Positions 54,099 to 63,723 of a stretch of 64,000 nt of DNA are shown here, one piece after another. Each line of letters starts with the position of its first letter. Position 1 is the stretch's first letter. This DNA is from Myxococcales bacterium (GTDB lineage Bacteria > Myxococcota_A > Polyangia > Polyangiales > Ga0077539): assembly GCA_016793325.1 (NCBI GenBank), contig JAEUKI010000072.1:16886-80885 (forward strand), written 5' to 3'. The notes beneath the pieces are model-generated. The model was given only the letters and a program-made list of their open reading frames with translations, did no database searches and was not told the origin of the DNA. The translations under genes were made by a program, and so were the position numbers.

Positions 54099-54470
54099 CT
54101 ATGGCGTTGGTGAGCGCAGGTGCTTCAACGCCTCTTCGCGCGAGGCGAATCGCTCGATATCGAGGCCACTGATAAACGAAAGCGCGACGGCCATCAAGCG
54201 AACAGGCGCGGGTCCGACCACGGCGATGCGCTTTCCCCCTGCGGCGCGAAACGCGGTGAAGAACTGCAGGCTCTCTTCGGGCGCGACGCGCACGCCGCCG
54301 ACCTGGGTCATGTCCGCGAGCCAGTGCCCGCCGCCGAGCTCGGCGAGGGCGCTGCACACGTCAACGGTGACTTCGTGGACGTGCCGACGGTCGATCACGC
54401 CTGTGTAGGTGGTTTCGACGACTCCATCGATGATGTAGGTCGCGGTCGCGCGAGCAAACGGCGCACCCAT
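54099..54470 (-). CDS. SpoIIAA-like (STAS/SEC14-fold) protein, copy 1
   Basis: A protein of about 123 residues. The pattern VVETTYTGVIDRRHVHEVTVDVCSAL, GGGHWLADMTQVGG, GGKRIAVVGPAPVRLMAVALSFISGLDIERFASREEALKHLR matches small SpoIIAA-like proteins of unknown ligand. The divergent gene at 54669 is a clear paralogue. The start is uncertain: ATG at 54470 aligns with that paralogue, and a GTG at 54527 is also open. Confidence 0.7.
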   Translation of the reverse strand: MGAPFARATATYIIDGVVETTYTGVIDRRHVHEVTVDVCSALAELGGGHWLADMTQVGGVRVAPEESLQFFTAFRAAGGKRIAVVGPAPVRLMAVALSFISGLDIERFASREEALKHLRSPTP

Positions 54471-54668
54471 GCGAGGCAAATTTATACACGAACCGCATCG
54501 GTCCGATGAGGACTCCGCTTCGCTCACAAGCGTGGCTTCTGTGGGCGATTTTCGAGTTTGATTTCGCCTGTTCGGCGATCAGAGTACTGTGCTACACCAC
54601 GCCGCTCAGAGCCGGTGCTTGTTTTTCCGGTATCTCGAAAACCAACCTCCAGTCGCAGTAATTTCGCC

Positions 54669-55046
54669 ATGGAAAACAACCAGAAGCAGGGGTGGACAGA
54701 GACCAAGATCGTCGAAGGCAAGATCGTCGAGACGGCGTACTTCGGGAAGATCCTGCCCAGCCACCTGGACGAGGTGCGCATCGCCCTCGAGGCTGCGCTG
54801 CGCAAGTCCGGCGGCGGAGACTGGTTGGTGGACACGACGAAGGCATCGGGGTTTCGGCCAGCGGCATCCGAGTCGAGCTCTGCGTTCTTCGATGCGTTTC
54901 GTCGCTTGGGGGGCAAGCGCATCGCGGTCGCAGTGTCGTCTGCGCCGCTTCGAATGCTCGGGTCCGCGCTCGCGTTTGCGAGCGGGCAGGACATCAAGCT
55001 GTTCGCCTCGCGCGACGAAGCGCTGCAATTTCTTCGGTCGTCGTAG
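54669..55046 (+). CDS. SpoIIAA-like (STAS/SEC14-fold) protein, copy 2
   Basis: A 125-residue paralogue of the protein at 54099, sharing the blocks VETAYFGKILPSHLDEV, GGGDWLVDTTKASGF, LGGKRIAVAVSSAPLRMLGSALAF and FASRDEALQFLR. ATG at 54669 lacks a clear ribosome site. The 198 bases between the two divergent copies must hold both promoters. The function is unknown; a partner-switch or lipid/small-ligand role is possible. Confidence 0.75.
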   Translation: MENNQKQGWTETKIVEGKIVETAYFGKILPSHLDEVRIALEAALRKSGGGDWLVDTTKASGFRPAASESSSAFFDAFRRLGGKRIAVAVSSAPLRMLGSALAFASGQDIKLFASRDEALQFLRSS

Positions 55047-55069
55047 GCGCTCGGCGCTTCGCGGCTGAG

Positions 55070-56191
55070 TCAGCCCGCCTCTGCGCGCGGGGGCGGGCGA
55101 TCCGACCAGCGAATGTCCGCACGCCGGTCGAGCTCGCGCAACCGATCGAGATACGACAGGGCCACGTCGCGCACAGTCTCGCGCAACGGCGCTGGGCTGA
55201 GGTCGACCGACGCGTCAACGTCGAGGAAGATCTTGTCCATCGTCCTCGGAACTCCGCGCGCCCTGACGAGCGCCGCGAGATCGGCGTACTCGCGCTCGTG
55301 CTCTCGAGAGCATTGCGCCATCCCCTCGAGGAAGTCCTGTCGGTGTTCGATGCGAATCGAGCGGTACGGTCGCCAATACGCTTCCAGCATGTCGCGCGCA
55401 TCGGGTTCGCACGCGACCGTCTCGACGAGCGGGGAGCTCACGATTCCGAGCTTCAAGTCGTCGTTCTCGCCGATGAGCTCCCGTCGCTCGACGAGGTTGA
55501 CGACGTCGTCGACGTCCTGCGCGACCTCGGCAAAATGACGGCACGCATCGACCCCGATCTCTTCGCGGCCGTTCAGCCGCAGCGCCATGTTGAACGAGTG
55601 CTCGATAAACGGCGTCACGTGGTGGTAGCGATTGTGCAGCCACGATCGGAGCGAGACGTCGTCGACGGCCGGGTACCTCGCGTAGAGCTCCCACGTCTCG
55701 GTCGCGCAGACTGCCTGAAACAGCCGCGCGGCGAGCGGAAGAACTTCGGGTGCGACCTCCGCGGTCATCTCGAGTGACTTGGCGACAAGGAATCCCGAGA
55801 ACGACGCCGCCGACGCTTCGCAGAAGCGCTCTGGATAGCTCAAAAAGTTGGACCTCTTCGGCGTTCGGTCGACGGTGTCGTCGACGACCGCGGCGAGCTC
55901 CATAGCGAGCATGTAGCTCGGCAACAGCGCCTTGTGGCGCTCGGTGATTCCGCCGTGCTGCTCGGCGGTCGCGAGGTACATAATCGGGAGGAGCATGAAC
56001 GCAGGTTGCGGCCGGTCGAGCACGGCGAACTCATAGTACGGTCTCACGGTCGCGGGCACATCGAGCGCGCGCAGCTTGGCGCGAGCCTCGGCCAGCAGCG
56101 GTTGAAATCGCGGCTTCGTACGACGGAACACCCCCTGAAATTGGTCAGGAAAGTGCACGGTCTCCAGCTTCAAGTGTGTGGATTCGGACAT
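55070..56191 (-). CDS. Divergent polyprenyl-synthetase-like protein
   Basis: A 373-residue protein with the isoprenoid-synthase fold. VDDTVDRTPKRSNF near residue 105 resembles the first Asp-rich motif, and AQDVDDVVN near residue 230 resembles the second, followed by GENDDLKLGIVSSPLVETV. The usual GD and KT motifs are hard to place and the N-terminal substrate motifs are poorly kept, so chain length and even catalysis are uncertain. ATG at 56191 follows gggagg. It neighbours a HAD hydrolase gene. Confidence 0.65.
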   Translation of the reverse strand: MSESTHLKLETVHFPDQFQGVFRRTKPRFQPLLAEARAKLRALDVPATVRPYYEFAVLDRPQPAFMLLPIMYLATAEQHGGITERHKALLPSYMLAMELAAVVDDTVDRTPKRSNFLSYPERFCEASAASFSGFLVAKSLEMTAEVAPEVLPLAARLFQAVCATETWELYARYPAVDDVSLRSWLHNRYHHVTPFIEHSFNMALRLNGREEIGVDACRHFAEVAQDVDDVVNLVERRELIGENDDLKLGIVSSPLVETVACEPDARDMLEAYWRPYRSIRIEHRQDFLEGMAQCSREHEREYADLAALVRARGVPRTMDKIFLDVDASVDLSPAPLRETVRDVALSYLDRLRELDRRADIRWSDRPPPRAEAG

Positions 56192-56282
56192 TGGAATCCC
56201 TCCTTCGATCGTTTTCAAAGTTCGAACAGTTGTTCACCCGATATGCGCTGGATCGACCACAAGACACTCGAGATCGCGTCCA

Positions 56283-56927
56283 TCACAACAGTCCCTCCAG
56301 CTCCGAACAAAACTCATCGAGCCCCGAGAGCGCCGGCGGCGGCGCGTCGCGGCGATCGAGGAGCCACGCGCGCATTCCAACGGCCTCGGCGCCGCGGACG
56401 CAGTCGAGCTCGTCGTCGACCATCGCGCAGCGCTCGGGCGCGACCTCGAGGGCCGCGGCGACGTGCAGGTACGCGCGGCGATCGGGCTTCGAGAAGCCGA
56501 TCACTGGCGCGGCGAACGCAGCGTCGACGAGGTCGCGAAGCCCCGCCGCCACGAGCGACTCGTCCAGCCGAACGAGGGGAAAATTCGAGAGCACCGCGAT
56601 GCGCAGCCCGCGAGCGCGCGCCCACGCGAGCGCCGGACGCGCGTCGTCGAACGGGCGAACCAACGCCGCGTAGTCGAACGAGACGAGCTCGTCTCTCGCA
56701 TCGGCAGAAAGGTTGTGCGACTCGCAATACGCATCGAGGAACGCCTCGATGAACTGACTTTCTTCCTGGCGGTTCTTCGGAAGCGTCTGCGATCGATACC
56801 AAGGCTCCCAGGCGCCCATCATGGACTCGAGCGACAGCCCGTGCGCCGCGAGCCGAGCCCGCAGCGGCGCGAGGTCGAAGCGCGTGAGCACGCCGTCACG
56901 GTCGAAGATCGCTGCGCGGGCGCTCAT
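56283..56927 (-). CDS. HAD-superfamily hydrolase
   Basis: A 214-residue HAD phosphatase. IFDRDGVLT near residue 10 holds the nucleophile Asp, VLSNFPL is motif II, GFSKPDRRAYLH motif III and VDDELDCV motif IV. A helical cap is inserted between motifs I and II. Sugar phosphates or similar are likely substrates. ATG at 56927 follows gggag. It lies about 90 bases from the polyprenyl-like gene on the same strand. Confidence 0.87.
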   Translation of the reverse strand: MSARAAIFDRDGVLTRFDLAPLRARLAAHGLSLESMMGAWEPWYRSQTLPKNRQEESQFIEAFLDAYCESHNLSADARDELVSFDYAALVRPFDDARPALAWARARGLRIAVLSNFPLVRLDESLVAAGLRDLVDAAFAAPVIGFSKPDRRAYLHVAAALEVAPERCAMVDDELDCVRGAEAVGMRAWLLDRRDAPPPALSGLDEFCSELEGLL

Positions 56928-57895
56928 CGCTCTCCCCTCCCCAGCGGTCCGCGCCCAACCCGTGACGCGACGATCGAAGAGAGCCCACACGGGCGCTTCG
57001 AACACAACGTCGGCGTTTGTGTAGTCACATAGTGGCCAAGGAGAATTCTGTCTCCAGACGCCGCTCCCCGACCCGTGGAACCGCGACTTTGACTGCGGCG
57101 CATCATCGATCCGCCCGAACTGACCAAGCGAAAAAATAGACTAGCAGAAAGCGCGAACTTTGGCTAGAAAGTCGTTGTTATTCGACGACTTACATCACAC
57201 GACGTAAGGCGTAACCTCCGGCCGTATCCCTCGCGCTCCCACACCGGCGCGGGGTGTGACGGGGCGCAGCTCCCCGAAGCGACTTCGGCGGATTCTTTGC
57301 CGACTCGCGAAGCGTAGCGAAGTCCGAAGAGCGTTTCGACACGCAGCGCGCGATCGCCATCGCAATTGGCAATGACACGGGACTTGCTTTGCGACGCACG
57401 CCGTCGCGCGCGCTGCGTCGCTCCGGCAGTCGGCAGCGGACGGTCGCTGCGACGCACGCGCGACGCACGGGCTCGAGCTCTTCGCACGCTGTTCTCTTCA
57501 CGCGCAGGGGCTTCGGTGCACGGAGGGGCCCCGACGTCCACGCGCACCCATCCCTCGATGCCCCTTCGGCCTTCGGCCCCCACCTCGCTCTGATTGCGGG
57601 ACACGATCGGCTCGACCGCAGCGCGATGTCGCTCGATTACGGGATGCCTCGGACCCCTCGAACCCCAATTTTGGCACCCATTGCACAACACCTCGGAGCC
57701 CCATCGTCGCGTTGCGTCCTGTTGCGTAACCCAACGCACCTACGCGCGATCGACCTGCGTTCTATCGCTCAACAGAAAAAATCTCTGTGCCCGACGCAAC
57801 CCGCGCATCCCGCGACAGATACAGCCGCCGCGACGGTCGCCTGGGTGTTCCGCGTGACCGACGCACAACGACACGCACAGAGAGGTTTTCATCCA
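56928..57895. other. Gene-free stretch (968 bases)
   Basis: No convincing gene, RNA or repeat. A short hairpin, ccgaag/cttcgg at 57274-57288, and an AT-rich patch at about 57115-57190 are the only structure. The patch could hold promoters for the gene at 57896 or the HAD gene. Confidence 0.5.
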
Positions 57896-58792
57896 ATGTC
57901 CACCAACATTCACGATCGGATCCTGCCGCCCCAATCCGGTGACAGCACAGAGGGCAACGAAGAGCGCGAGGCGTTCGAGGCGCTGTTGCCCGAAGCCCGC
58001 GCGATCGCAGACGACGAGATCATCCGCGCGACGACCAACACTCGGGCCGCGGTCATCCGTGCGCTCGCGACGCTCCCGGTCCTTCGCACGACGCTCGCGG
58101 ACGCCAGCAGCATGCTTCGGCTCTGGAAGCCGACGACGCTCGACCGCTTCGAGCAGTGCGCCAAGGCGCTCTCGCACGCGCAGGTCCGCTACCTCGCGGG
58201 ACAATCGCAGAACACGAACGAGTTCAACGAAGTCGCCGCAGAGTGCCAGCGCGTCCTCGTGCTGACGCTCACGGATCTCGCGGCGCTCGCCAACCGCAAC
58301 TTCGTCGACGCTTCTCGCGTCGAGCGCATCAAGGACGCTGGGACGTCTCGGGACCTCCTCGCCGATCGCCTCCGCGCGGCCGCCGAGCTCGTTCGCGAAG
58401 CGCGCGCCGCGGTGGGGGATCGCGCCATGGTGAGCGAGCGCGAGCTCGCGTACATCGACTCGGTCGCGGATCGTATGCAGAGCGCGCTCGTTCTTCGCAG
58501 CAAGAGCGCGTCGGACGCGTTGAGCAACCTGCGTGATCGCGATCGCATGTTCACGCTCTTTCACCGCGAGTATCAGCACATTCGTCGAACGATGGACTAC
58601 GTGCGCTTCTTCGAAGGCGACTCGGACACGCTGTTTCCGTCGATCTTCACGCGCGGCCGCCGCAAGGACGGGGGCGAGACCGAGAACGAGGGCGAAGAAG
58701 AGCGCGAGGACGACAAGCCCATCGAGAACACGCCCGTCGAGCGCGCGTCGGGCGGGGGCGTTCCGCAGGACGATCCGTTTGCGCCGCGGTGA
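57896..58792 (+). CDS. Hypothetical helical protein
   Basis: A 298-residue cytoplasmic protein that I do not recognise. It is almost wholly helical from about residue 25 to 240 (LPEARAIADDEIIRATTNTRAAVIRALATL, ERELAYIDSVADRMQSALVLRSKSAS and so on). The C-terminal 55 residues are acidic, charged and likely disordered. ATG at 57896 follows agagg by 11 bases. It is isolated from both neighbours. Confidence 0.7.
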   Translation: MSTNIHDRILPPQSGDSTEGNEEREAFEALLPEARAIADDEIIRATTNTRAAVIRALATLPVLRTTLADASSMLRLWKPTTLDRFEQCAKALSHAQVRYLAGQSQNTNEFNEVAAECQRVLVLTLTDLAALANRNFVDASRVERIKDAGTSRDLLADRLRAAAELVREARAAVGDRAMVSERELAYIDSVADRMQSALVLRSKSASDALSNLRDRDRMFTLFHREYQHIRRTMDYVRFFEGDSDTLFPSIFTRGRRKDGGETENEGEEEREDDKPIENTPVERASGGGVPQDDPFAPR

Positions 58793-59115
58793 ACGCGCGT
58801 CGCACGCGCGAAGGACCCGACGCTCGACATGCTCGAAGGCGAAACTCGCCCCGCGCTCCGACGCGGTCGATCGGTCAGCCATGGACGCGCAGCGACTCGA
58901 ACTCGGAGGTCACCCGCGAGCCTCGGCGCGGAGCGCGCCGAACACGCGACGAGAGCGCGTTCGTCGCGGCGGATCGTCGCTCGACGTAGGCGCGAGTCGG
59001 ATGAACGAATAGGCGGTAAATCGACATCGAGCGGCTCGATCGATCGGGCGATTCGAATAACCTCTTCGAGAAGAGCGATGCTCTCCGTCGCCCATCAGCT
59101 CGAAGGAACCGAACG
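58793..59115. other. Gene-free stretch (323 bases)
   Basis: No convincing gene, repeat or RNA. A weak ribosome site (gaaggaacc) precedes the kinase start at 59116. The composition is similar to coding DNA. Confidence 0.5.
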
Positions 59116-60459
59116 ATGAGCGACGATCGCGGCGGTCTCAACATCGGCGACACCGTCGGCGAGAAGTACCGCTTGGTGAAGCTCATCGGCGAAGGGAGCC
59201 ACGGCCGCGTCTATCACGCCGTCAACACGCTCATCGATCGCGACGTCGCGATCAAAGTGCTGAGACCGGACCTGCTCGGCGACGAGTCGTTCAAGCAGCG
59301 TCTCTTTCGGGAGGCGCGCACGGCGAGCCTCGTGCGCCATCCGAACGTCGTGCAAGTGCTCGACGTCGGCGACAGCGCGACGGGGCCCTGGATCGCGCAA
59401 GAACTCCTGTCAGGCGAGCCGCTGTCCGAGGTGCTCGCGCGCGAGGGCGCTCTCACAACCGAGCACACGATCGAGCTGTTGCTGCCTGTGATCTCCGCGC
59501 TCGCGCTCGCGCACAGCAAGGGCGTCGCGCACCGTGACTTCAAGCCAGCGAACGTGTTCATCACGCTCGCCGAGGGCGGCGTGCGTGTGCCGAAGCTCCT
59601 CGATTTCGGGCTGTCCAAATCGACCCTCCAATTCGGCTCTCCCCAGCAGCGCGACAGCATCACCTCGGAGGGGACCATCGTCGGCACGCCCGCCTACCTC
59701 GCGCCCGAACGCTTTCGCGCCGAGTGCGACGGCGACGCCCACGGCGACGTGTGGTCGATCGGCGTCGTCTTGTTCGAGTGCGCGACGGGCATGTTGCCGT
59801 ACGTGGCGACGAGCCAGCGCGAGCTGTACCCCAAGATTTCCCAAGGAGATGTGCTCTCGATCCTCGAGCTCGACGCCAACATCGATCCTCGCTTCGTCGA
59901 GCTCGTGGCGCGTTGCCTCAGCGTCGCTCCTTCCGAATGCTTCAACGACGCTGGCCAGCTCGCGGACAAGCTGCGGCGCATCGTCCGAACGAAGCACTGG
60001 CGCTCCGCCAAGAGAGCGCGTCGTCGTGAACCAGACAACGACGTCGCGCGCAACGAGACAGCGCCACGCGTCGCGCTCGCTGCGACGCCCGAAGCCTCGT
60101 CGCCCCCGAGCGACGCCTCGAGCGGGGATCCTCCTCGTTCGCCCGCGGTCGAGAGCGCCGCTATGCCGACGCCGACTTCGGTGGTCGCTGATCGCGCCGC
60201 GCCGCCGCGCAGCGCTGGGTTCGATCGCGTCGCGTTCGTGTTGTTCGCGGTGTTCGTCGCGCTGGGCGCGATGGTTCCAGTCACGTGGTGCGCGCGAGCT
60301 CACCATGGGCGATCGAGAGGGCGCCCCCGACACGAGAACCCCGCGCGTCCGCGATCGACGCTCGAGCACGACGCCGACAGGGATCGTTCGGTGAGCGCGC
60401 GTTCGAGCGCCATCGCGCCCTTCGCTTCGCCGATCCGCCGCATACGCGCCGAAGACTGA
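59116..60459 (+). CDS. Hanks-type Ser/Thr kinase
   Basis: A 447-residue kinase. The domain (about 15-280) has GEGSHGRVYHA, AIKVL, HRDFKPANVF, LDFGLSK and APERF. It then has a Ser/Pro-rich linker, one membrane helix near residue 380 (VAFVLFAVFVALGAMVPV) and a short basic C-terminal tail. It is probably anchored at the inner membrane. It is 168 bases before the GT2 gene on the same strand. Confidence 0.9.
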   Translation: MSDDRGGLNIGDTVGEKYRLVKLIGEGSHGRVYHAVNTLIDRDVAIKVLRPDLLGDESFKQRLFREARTASLVRHPNVVQVLDVGDSATGPWIAQELLSGEPLSEVLAREGALTTEHTIELLLPVISALALAHSKGVAHRDFKPANVFITLAEGGVRVPKLLDFGLSKSTLQFGSPQQRDSITSEGTIVGTPAYLAPERFRAECDGDAHGDVWSIGVVLFECATGMLPYVATSQRELYPKISQGDVLSILELDANIDPRFVELVARCLSVAPSECFNDAGQLADKLRRIVRTKHWRSAKRARRREPDNDVARNETAPRVALAATPEASSPPSDASSGDPPRSPAVESAAMPTPTSVVADRAAPPRSAGFDRVAFVLFAVFVALGAMVPVTWCARAHHGRSRGRPRHENPARPRSTLEHDADRDRSVSARSSAIAPFASPIRRIRAED

Positions 60460-60627
60460 CGCGCATCGTCGCGAGCGCTGTGGGGCGAATTCACGCGTGT
60501 CGCGCGATCCGAACCGCCGGGCGCTCGATCGATCGACGTTCGCTTCGCGGCCCGAGCGCGCGTCCGTTGCTGGGGTCGACGCAATCGCCCTCTCACCGCG
60601 CGCCCCGTCCTTTGCTACAACGCGCGC

Positions 60628-61380
60628 GTGTTCGATGGTCATCGAGTGGCCGTAGTGATCCCCGCGCTCAACGTCGCGGCGCGCATCGGCCGCGTGCTCG
60701 CGACGCTCCCCACGTGGATCGATCGCGTGATCGTGGTGGACGACGGGTCGCAGGACGACACGCGCGCCGTCGCGACGCAGAGCGCACGCGAAGGGCTCGA
60801 GGTGCTCGCGCACCCCGTCAACCGCGGCGTCGGCGCGGCGATCGTCACGGGCTACAAGCGCGCGATCGAACACAGCGCGGACGTCGTCGTCGTGATGGCG
60901 GGCGACGGACAGATGGACCCCGCGGACCTCCCTGCGCTCGTCGCGCCCGTCACCGATGCAACCGCGGACTACGCCAAGGGCAATCGACTGCGGCACGCCT
61001 CGGTCGTCCGCGTCATGCCGCCCGTGCGCCTCGCGGGAAACATCGCGCTCTCGGCGCTCACCCGCGGCGCCACAGGGCTGTGGCACATCGGTGATTCGCA
61101 GTGCGGATACACGGCGATTCGACGCGAGGCGCTCGAGGCGATCGACCTCGACGCGCTCTGGCCGCGCTACGGCTACCCCAACGACCTGTTGAGCGCCCTC
61201 GCCCTGCGCGGGCTTCGCGTCGTCGACGTGGTCGTTCGGCCCGTGTACGAAGGAGCCCCGAGCGGAATCCGCTGGCGAGACGCGCTCGTCACGATCCCGC
61301 GCATCCTCGCGCGCGCCACGCAGCGCCGCGCGACGCATCGAAGTCCCCACAGCGACACCCACGAGAGGCCCTCGAAATGA
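60628..61380 (+). CDS. GT2-family glycosyltransferase (polyprenyl-phosphate type)
   Basis: A 250-residue GT-A enzyme. VAVVIPALNVAARIG, VDDGSQDDTRA and the DGQMDP block are typical of DPM1/polyprenyl-phosphate transferases. The downstream CGYTAIRREAL matches the usual acceptor region. No C-terminal membrane segment is seen. The start is GTG at 60628. Its stop overlaps the next gene (ATGA). Confidence 0.88.
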   Translation: MFDGHRVAVVIPALNVAARIGRVLATLPTWIDRVIVVDDGSQDDTRAVATQSAREGLEVLAHPVNRGVGAAIVTGYKRAIEHSADVVVVMAGDGQMDPADLPALVAPVTDATADYAKGNRLRHASVVRVMPPVRLAGNIALSALTRGATGLWHIGDSQCGYTAIRREALEAIDLDALWPRYGYPNDLLSALALRGLRVVDVVVRPVYEGAPSGIRWRDALVTIPRILARATQRRATHRSPHSDTHERPSK

Positions 61381-62558
61381 CCGCGCTTCGCATCGACTCG
61401 CGCGCGCTTCGCGCCCACTACGAGGACTTTCTCGCGCCCCGCGGCGGTCGCAGGATTCTTCTCACGGGGCACTCGCACCAAGCGTGGCCCCGCGCCGCGC
61501 GAGACGGCGTTCTCGAGAGCTACGAGGTCGCCGCGAGAGACGTCGACGACAAGTGGGGAGCGGTGTTCGCCGCGCAAGACGAGCTCCGCGCGCACATCGC
61601 GGCGAGGCTCGGAGGAGCGCCCAGGGACTACGCGTTCGGGCAGAACACGCACGAGCTGCTCGTGCGATGGCTCTCGGCGCTGGACCTCTCGAAGCGAAGC
61701 AAGATCGTCACGACGGACGGGGAGTTTCACGCGGCGTTTCGACAGCTCCGGCGCGCCTCCGAGCTCGCGTCGCTCGAGGTCGTCTTCGTCGAGAGCAGCC
61801 CCGTCGAGACGCTCTCCGAGCGCGTCGCGGCGGTCCTCGACGAGACCACCGCGGGCGTGTTGATTTCGTGTGTGATGTTCGGGACCTCGTCGATCGTCCC
61901 GGGGATCGAGGCGCTCGTCGAGCGCGCCGAGCGCGTCGGGGCGAGCGTCCTGGTCGACGGGTATCACGCGTTCGACGCGGTGTCGTATCGGGTTCCCGAG
62001 CGCGCGTTCTTCGTCGCGGGCGGGTACAAGTACGCGCAGTGGGGAGAGGGAGCGTGCTTCCTCAAGGTCCCGAGCGGCTGCGCGATGCGACCGGTGCTCA
62101 CCGGGTGGTTCGCAGGGTTTTCGTCGCTCTCGGACCGTCGAACACGCGGCGAAGTCGCGTACGAGTCCGACGGAGCGTCGCGCTTCGCGGGCTCGACGTT
62201 CGACCCCGCGAGCTTCTTTCGCGCGCGCGCAGTGGCGCGGTTCTTCGAGGAACAAGCGCTCACGGTCGAGCGCCTTCGCGCGACGTCGCTCGCGCAGACG
62301 CAACGGATCATCGACCGCGCTCGGACGATCGAGGGGCTCGCGCTCGCGACGCCCGAAGCGCCCGAGCGTCGCGGAGGGTTCGTCTCGCTCGCGACGCCGC
62401 ACGCCGGAGCGCTCGTGACGAAGCTCCGCGCAGAGGGAGTCTTTACCGACTCGCGCGGAGAGCTCTTGCGATTGGGGCCCGCGCCGTACACCGAGGACCA
62501 CGAGATCGACGAAGCCATGGACGTCCTCGCGCGCGCGCTGGCCGAGATCGCGCGTTGA
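61377..62558 (+). CDS. Kynureninase-like PLP enzyme (class V aminotransferase fold)
   Basis: A 393-residue PLP enzyme. LTGHSHQAWPRAARDGV at the N-terminus, FGTSSIVPG, VDGYHAFD (PLP-binding Asp) and the PLP lysine in AGGYKYAQWGEG are the kynureninase-type blocks. Class V PLP enzymes include kynureninase, desulfurases and epimerases, so the exact reaction is unproved. ATG at 61377 overlaps the GT2 stop. Confidence 0.8.
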   Translation: MTALRIDSRALRAHYEDFLAPRGGRRILLTGHSHQAWPRAARDGVLESYEVAARDVDDKWGAVFAAQDELRAHIAARLGGAPRDYAFGQNTHELLVRWLSALDLSKRSKIVTTDGEFHAAFRQLRRASELASLEVVFVESSPVETLSERVAAVLDETTAGVLISCVMFGTSSIVPGIEALVERAERVGASVLVDGYHAFDAVSYRVPERAFFVAGGYKYAQWGEGACFLKVPSGCAMRPVLTGWFAGFSSLSDRRTRGEVAYESDGASRFAGSTFDPASFFRARAVARFFEEQALTVERLRATSLAQTQRIIDRARTIEGLALATPEAPERRGGFVSLATPHAGALVTKLRAEGVFTDSRGELLRLGPAPYTEDHEIDEAMDVLARALAEIAR

Positions 62559-62623
62559 GCGAACTTTCGTAGGCGACGCCCGTGGGCGGGCGCGTGTAGT
62601 CTCCCGGACCCACGGAGGATCGC

Positions 62624-63517
62624 ATGGGCTTTTTGCGAACCATGTTCGGAAGCGGGCTCACAGAAGACGACCCGCGCAGGTATCTCGTCGAGGCGATGGT
62701 CGCCGCGGTCGAGGCAGATGGTCAGGTCACGGACGCCGAGCTGGCGACGCTGCACGACAAGCTCGAGAAGAACGAGGCGTTCGCCTCGCTCTCGAACGAC
62801 GCGCGCGAGCGGCTCATCGATCAAGCCGCGGACGCCGTCGAGGCCGCAGGCGGCGGACGCGGACGCGTCGAGGCGATCGCCAAGGGGCTTCCGTCGCGCA
62901 GCGAGAAGCTCCTCGCGTACACGCTCGCGTGCGACATCTGCGTGTCGGACGACGACCTCGCGGAGAAAGAGATCGCGTTTCTCGAGTCGCTGCAGCACGC
63001 GCTCGCGATCCCCGACGAAGAGGCGCACAGCATCTTCGAAGCGGCGCGAAAGGGCAGCGCGGTGCTCACGATCGAAGAGCGCGCGGGCAAGACGCGCGCG
63101 CTGATCCCGCGGTTTCTCGAGGCGATGGCGCTCATGACCGTCGCGGACGGCAAGATCGAGGACTCCGAGACCGAGCGCATCGAGATGGTCATCGCGCACA
63201 TCGCGGACATGCGCGCGCTCAACGAGTCGGAGCTGCACGACGAGGTCGTCGCGGCGTTCGATCGCGTGGGCAGCCGAGACGCTGGCGAAGTGCTCAGCGA
63301 GATCGCCGCGTCGATCACCAACCCGACCGACCGCTTCTGGACCACGACGTACATGATGATCATCTCCGTCGCGGACAAAGACGAAGACTGGCAAGAGCTC
63401 GGGCTGCTCGGCCGCGCGCAGAAGGCGTTCGGGCTCTCGTCGGCGCAGATGGACGCCGCGATGAAGATCGCGCTGCAGTTTCCCAAGGCGAAGATCACCG
63501 GCCGCGCGCCGGTGTGA
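62624..63517 (+). CDS. TerB-family protein with two TerB-like domains
   Basis: A 297-residue helical protein. The first domain (about 20-150) has VEAMVAAVEADGQVTDAEL and ACDICVSDDDLAEKEIAFLESL, the second (about 165-290) has ALMTVADGKIEDSETERI and IISVADKDEDWQELGLL; the Asp-rich VADGxI-type turns match TerB tellurite-resistance domains. No other ter genes are nearby. It may be a metal-responsive or scaffold protein. ATG at 62624 follows ggagg. Confidence 0.8.
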   Translation: MGFLRTMFGSGLTEDDPRRYLVEAMVAAVEADGQVTDAELATLHDKLEKNEAFASLSNDARERLIDQAADAVEAAGGGRGRVEAIAKGLPSRSEKLLAYTLACDICVSDDDLAEKEIAFLESLQHALAIPDEEAHSIFEAARKGSAVLTIEERAGKTRALIPRFLEAMALMTVADGKIEDSETERIEMVIAHIADMRALNESELHDEVVAAFDRVGSRDAGEVLSEIAASITNPTDRFWTTTYMMIISVADKDEDWQELGLLGRAQKAFGLSSAQMDAAMKIALQFPKAKITGRAPV

Positions 63518-63602
63518 GCGAGCGACGGGGGGAGCGGGCGCGGCAGCGATCGTCACGTGTGGCGAGCGAGCTGCGAATCTGGCAGAAACACTCGATCCCG
63601 CT

Positions 63603-63674
63603 CAGCGCGGCAACACGCAGCCGAGCGGGGCGCGGCGGCAAGCAGCCGCTCTCAGCGCGGCGGCAAGCAGCCGC
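63603..63674. repeat. Short tandem repeats, 25-base period
   Basis: The 19-mer cgcggcggcaagcagccgc occurs at 63631-63649 and at 63656-63674, 25 bases apart. A degenerate copy lies at 63603-63623. Confidence 0.75.
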
Positions 63675-63723
63675 GCACTGTGCCTCGAAGACAACTCGCG
63701 GCACGTTCACGCGAGCTATCTCG

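Noticed and set aside
57164..57739. Open frame in the gene-free stretch before 57896
   Set aside because: The translation is Arg-rich without any domain, and there is no ribosome site at the start.
62624..63517. Tellurite-resistance operon
   Set aside because: Only a TerB-like protein is present; terC, terD, terZ and similar genes are absent.
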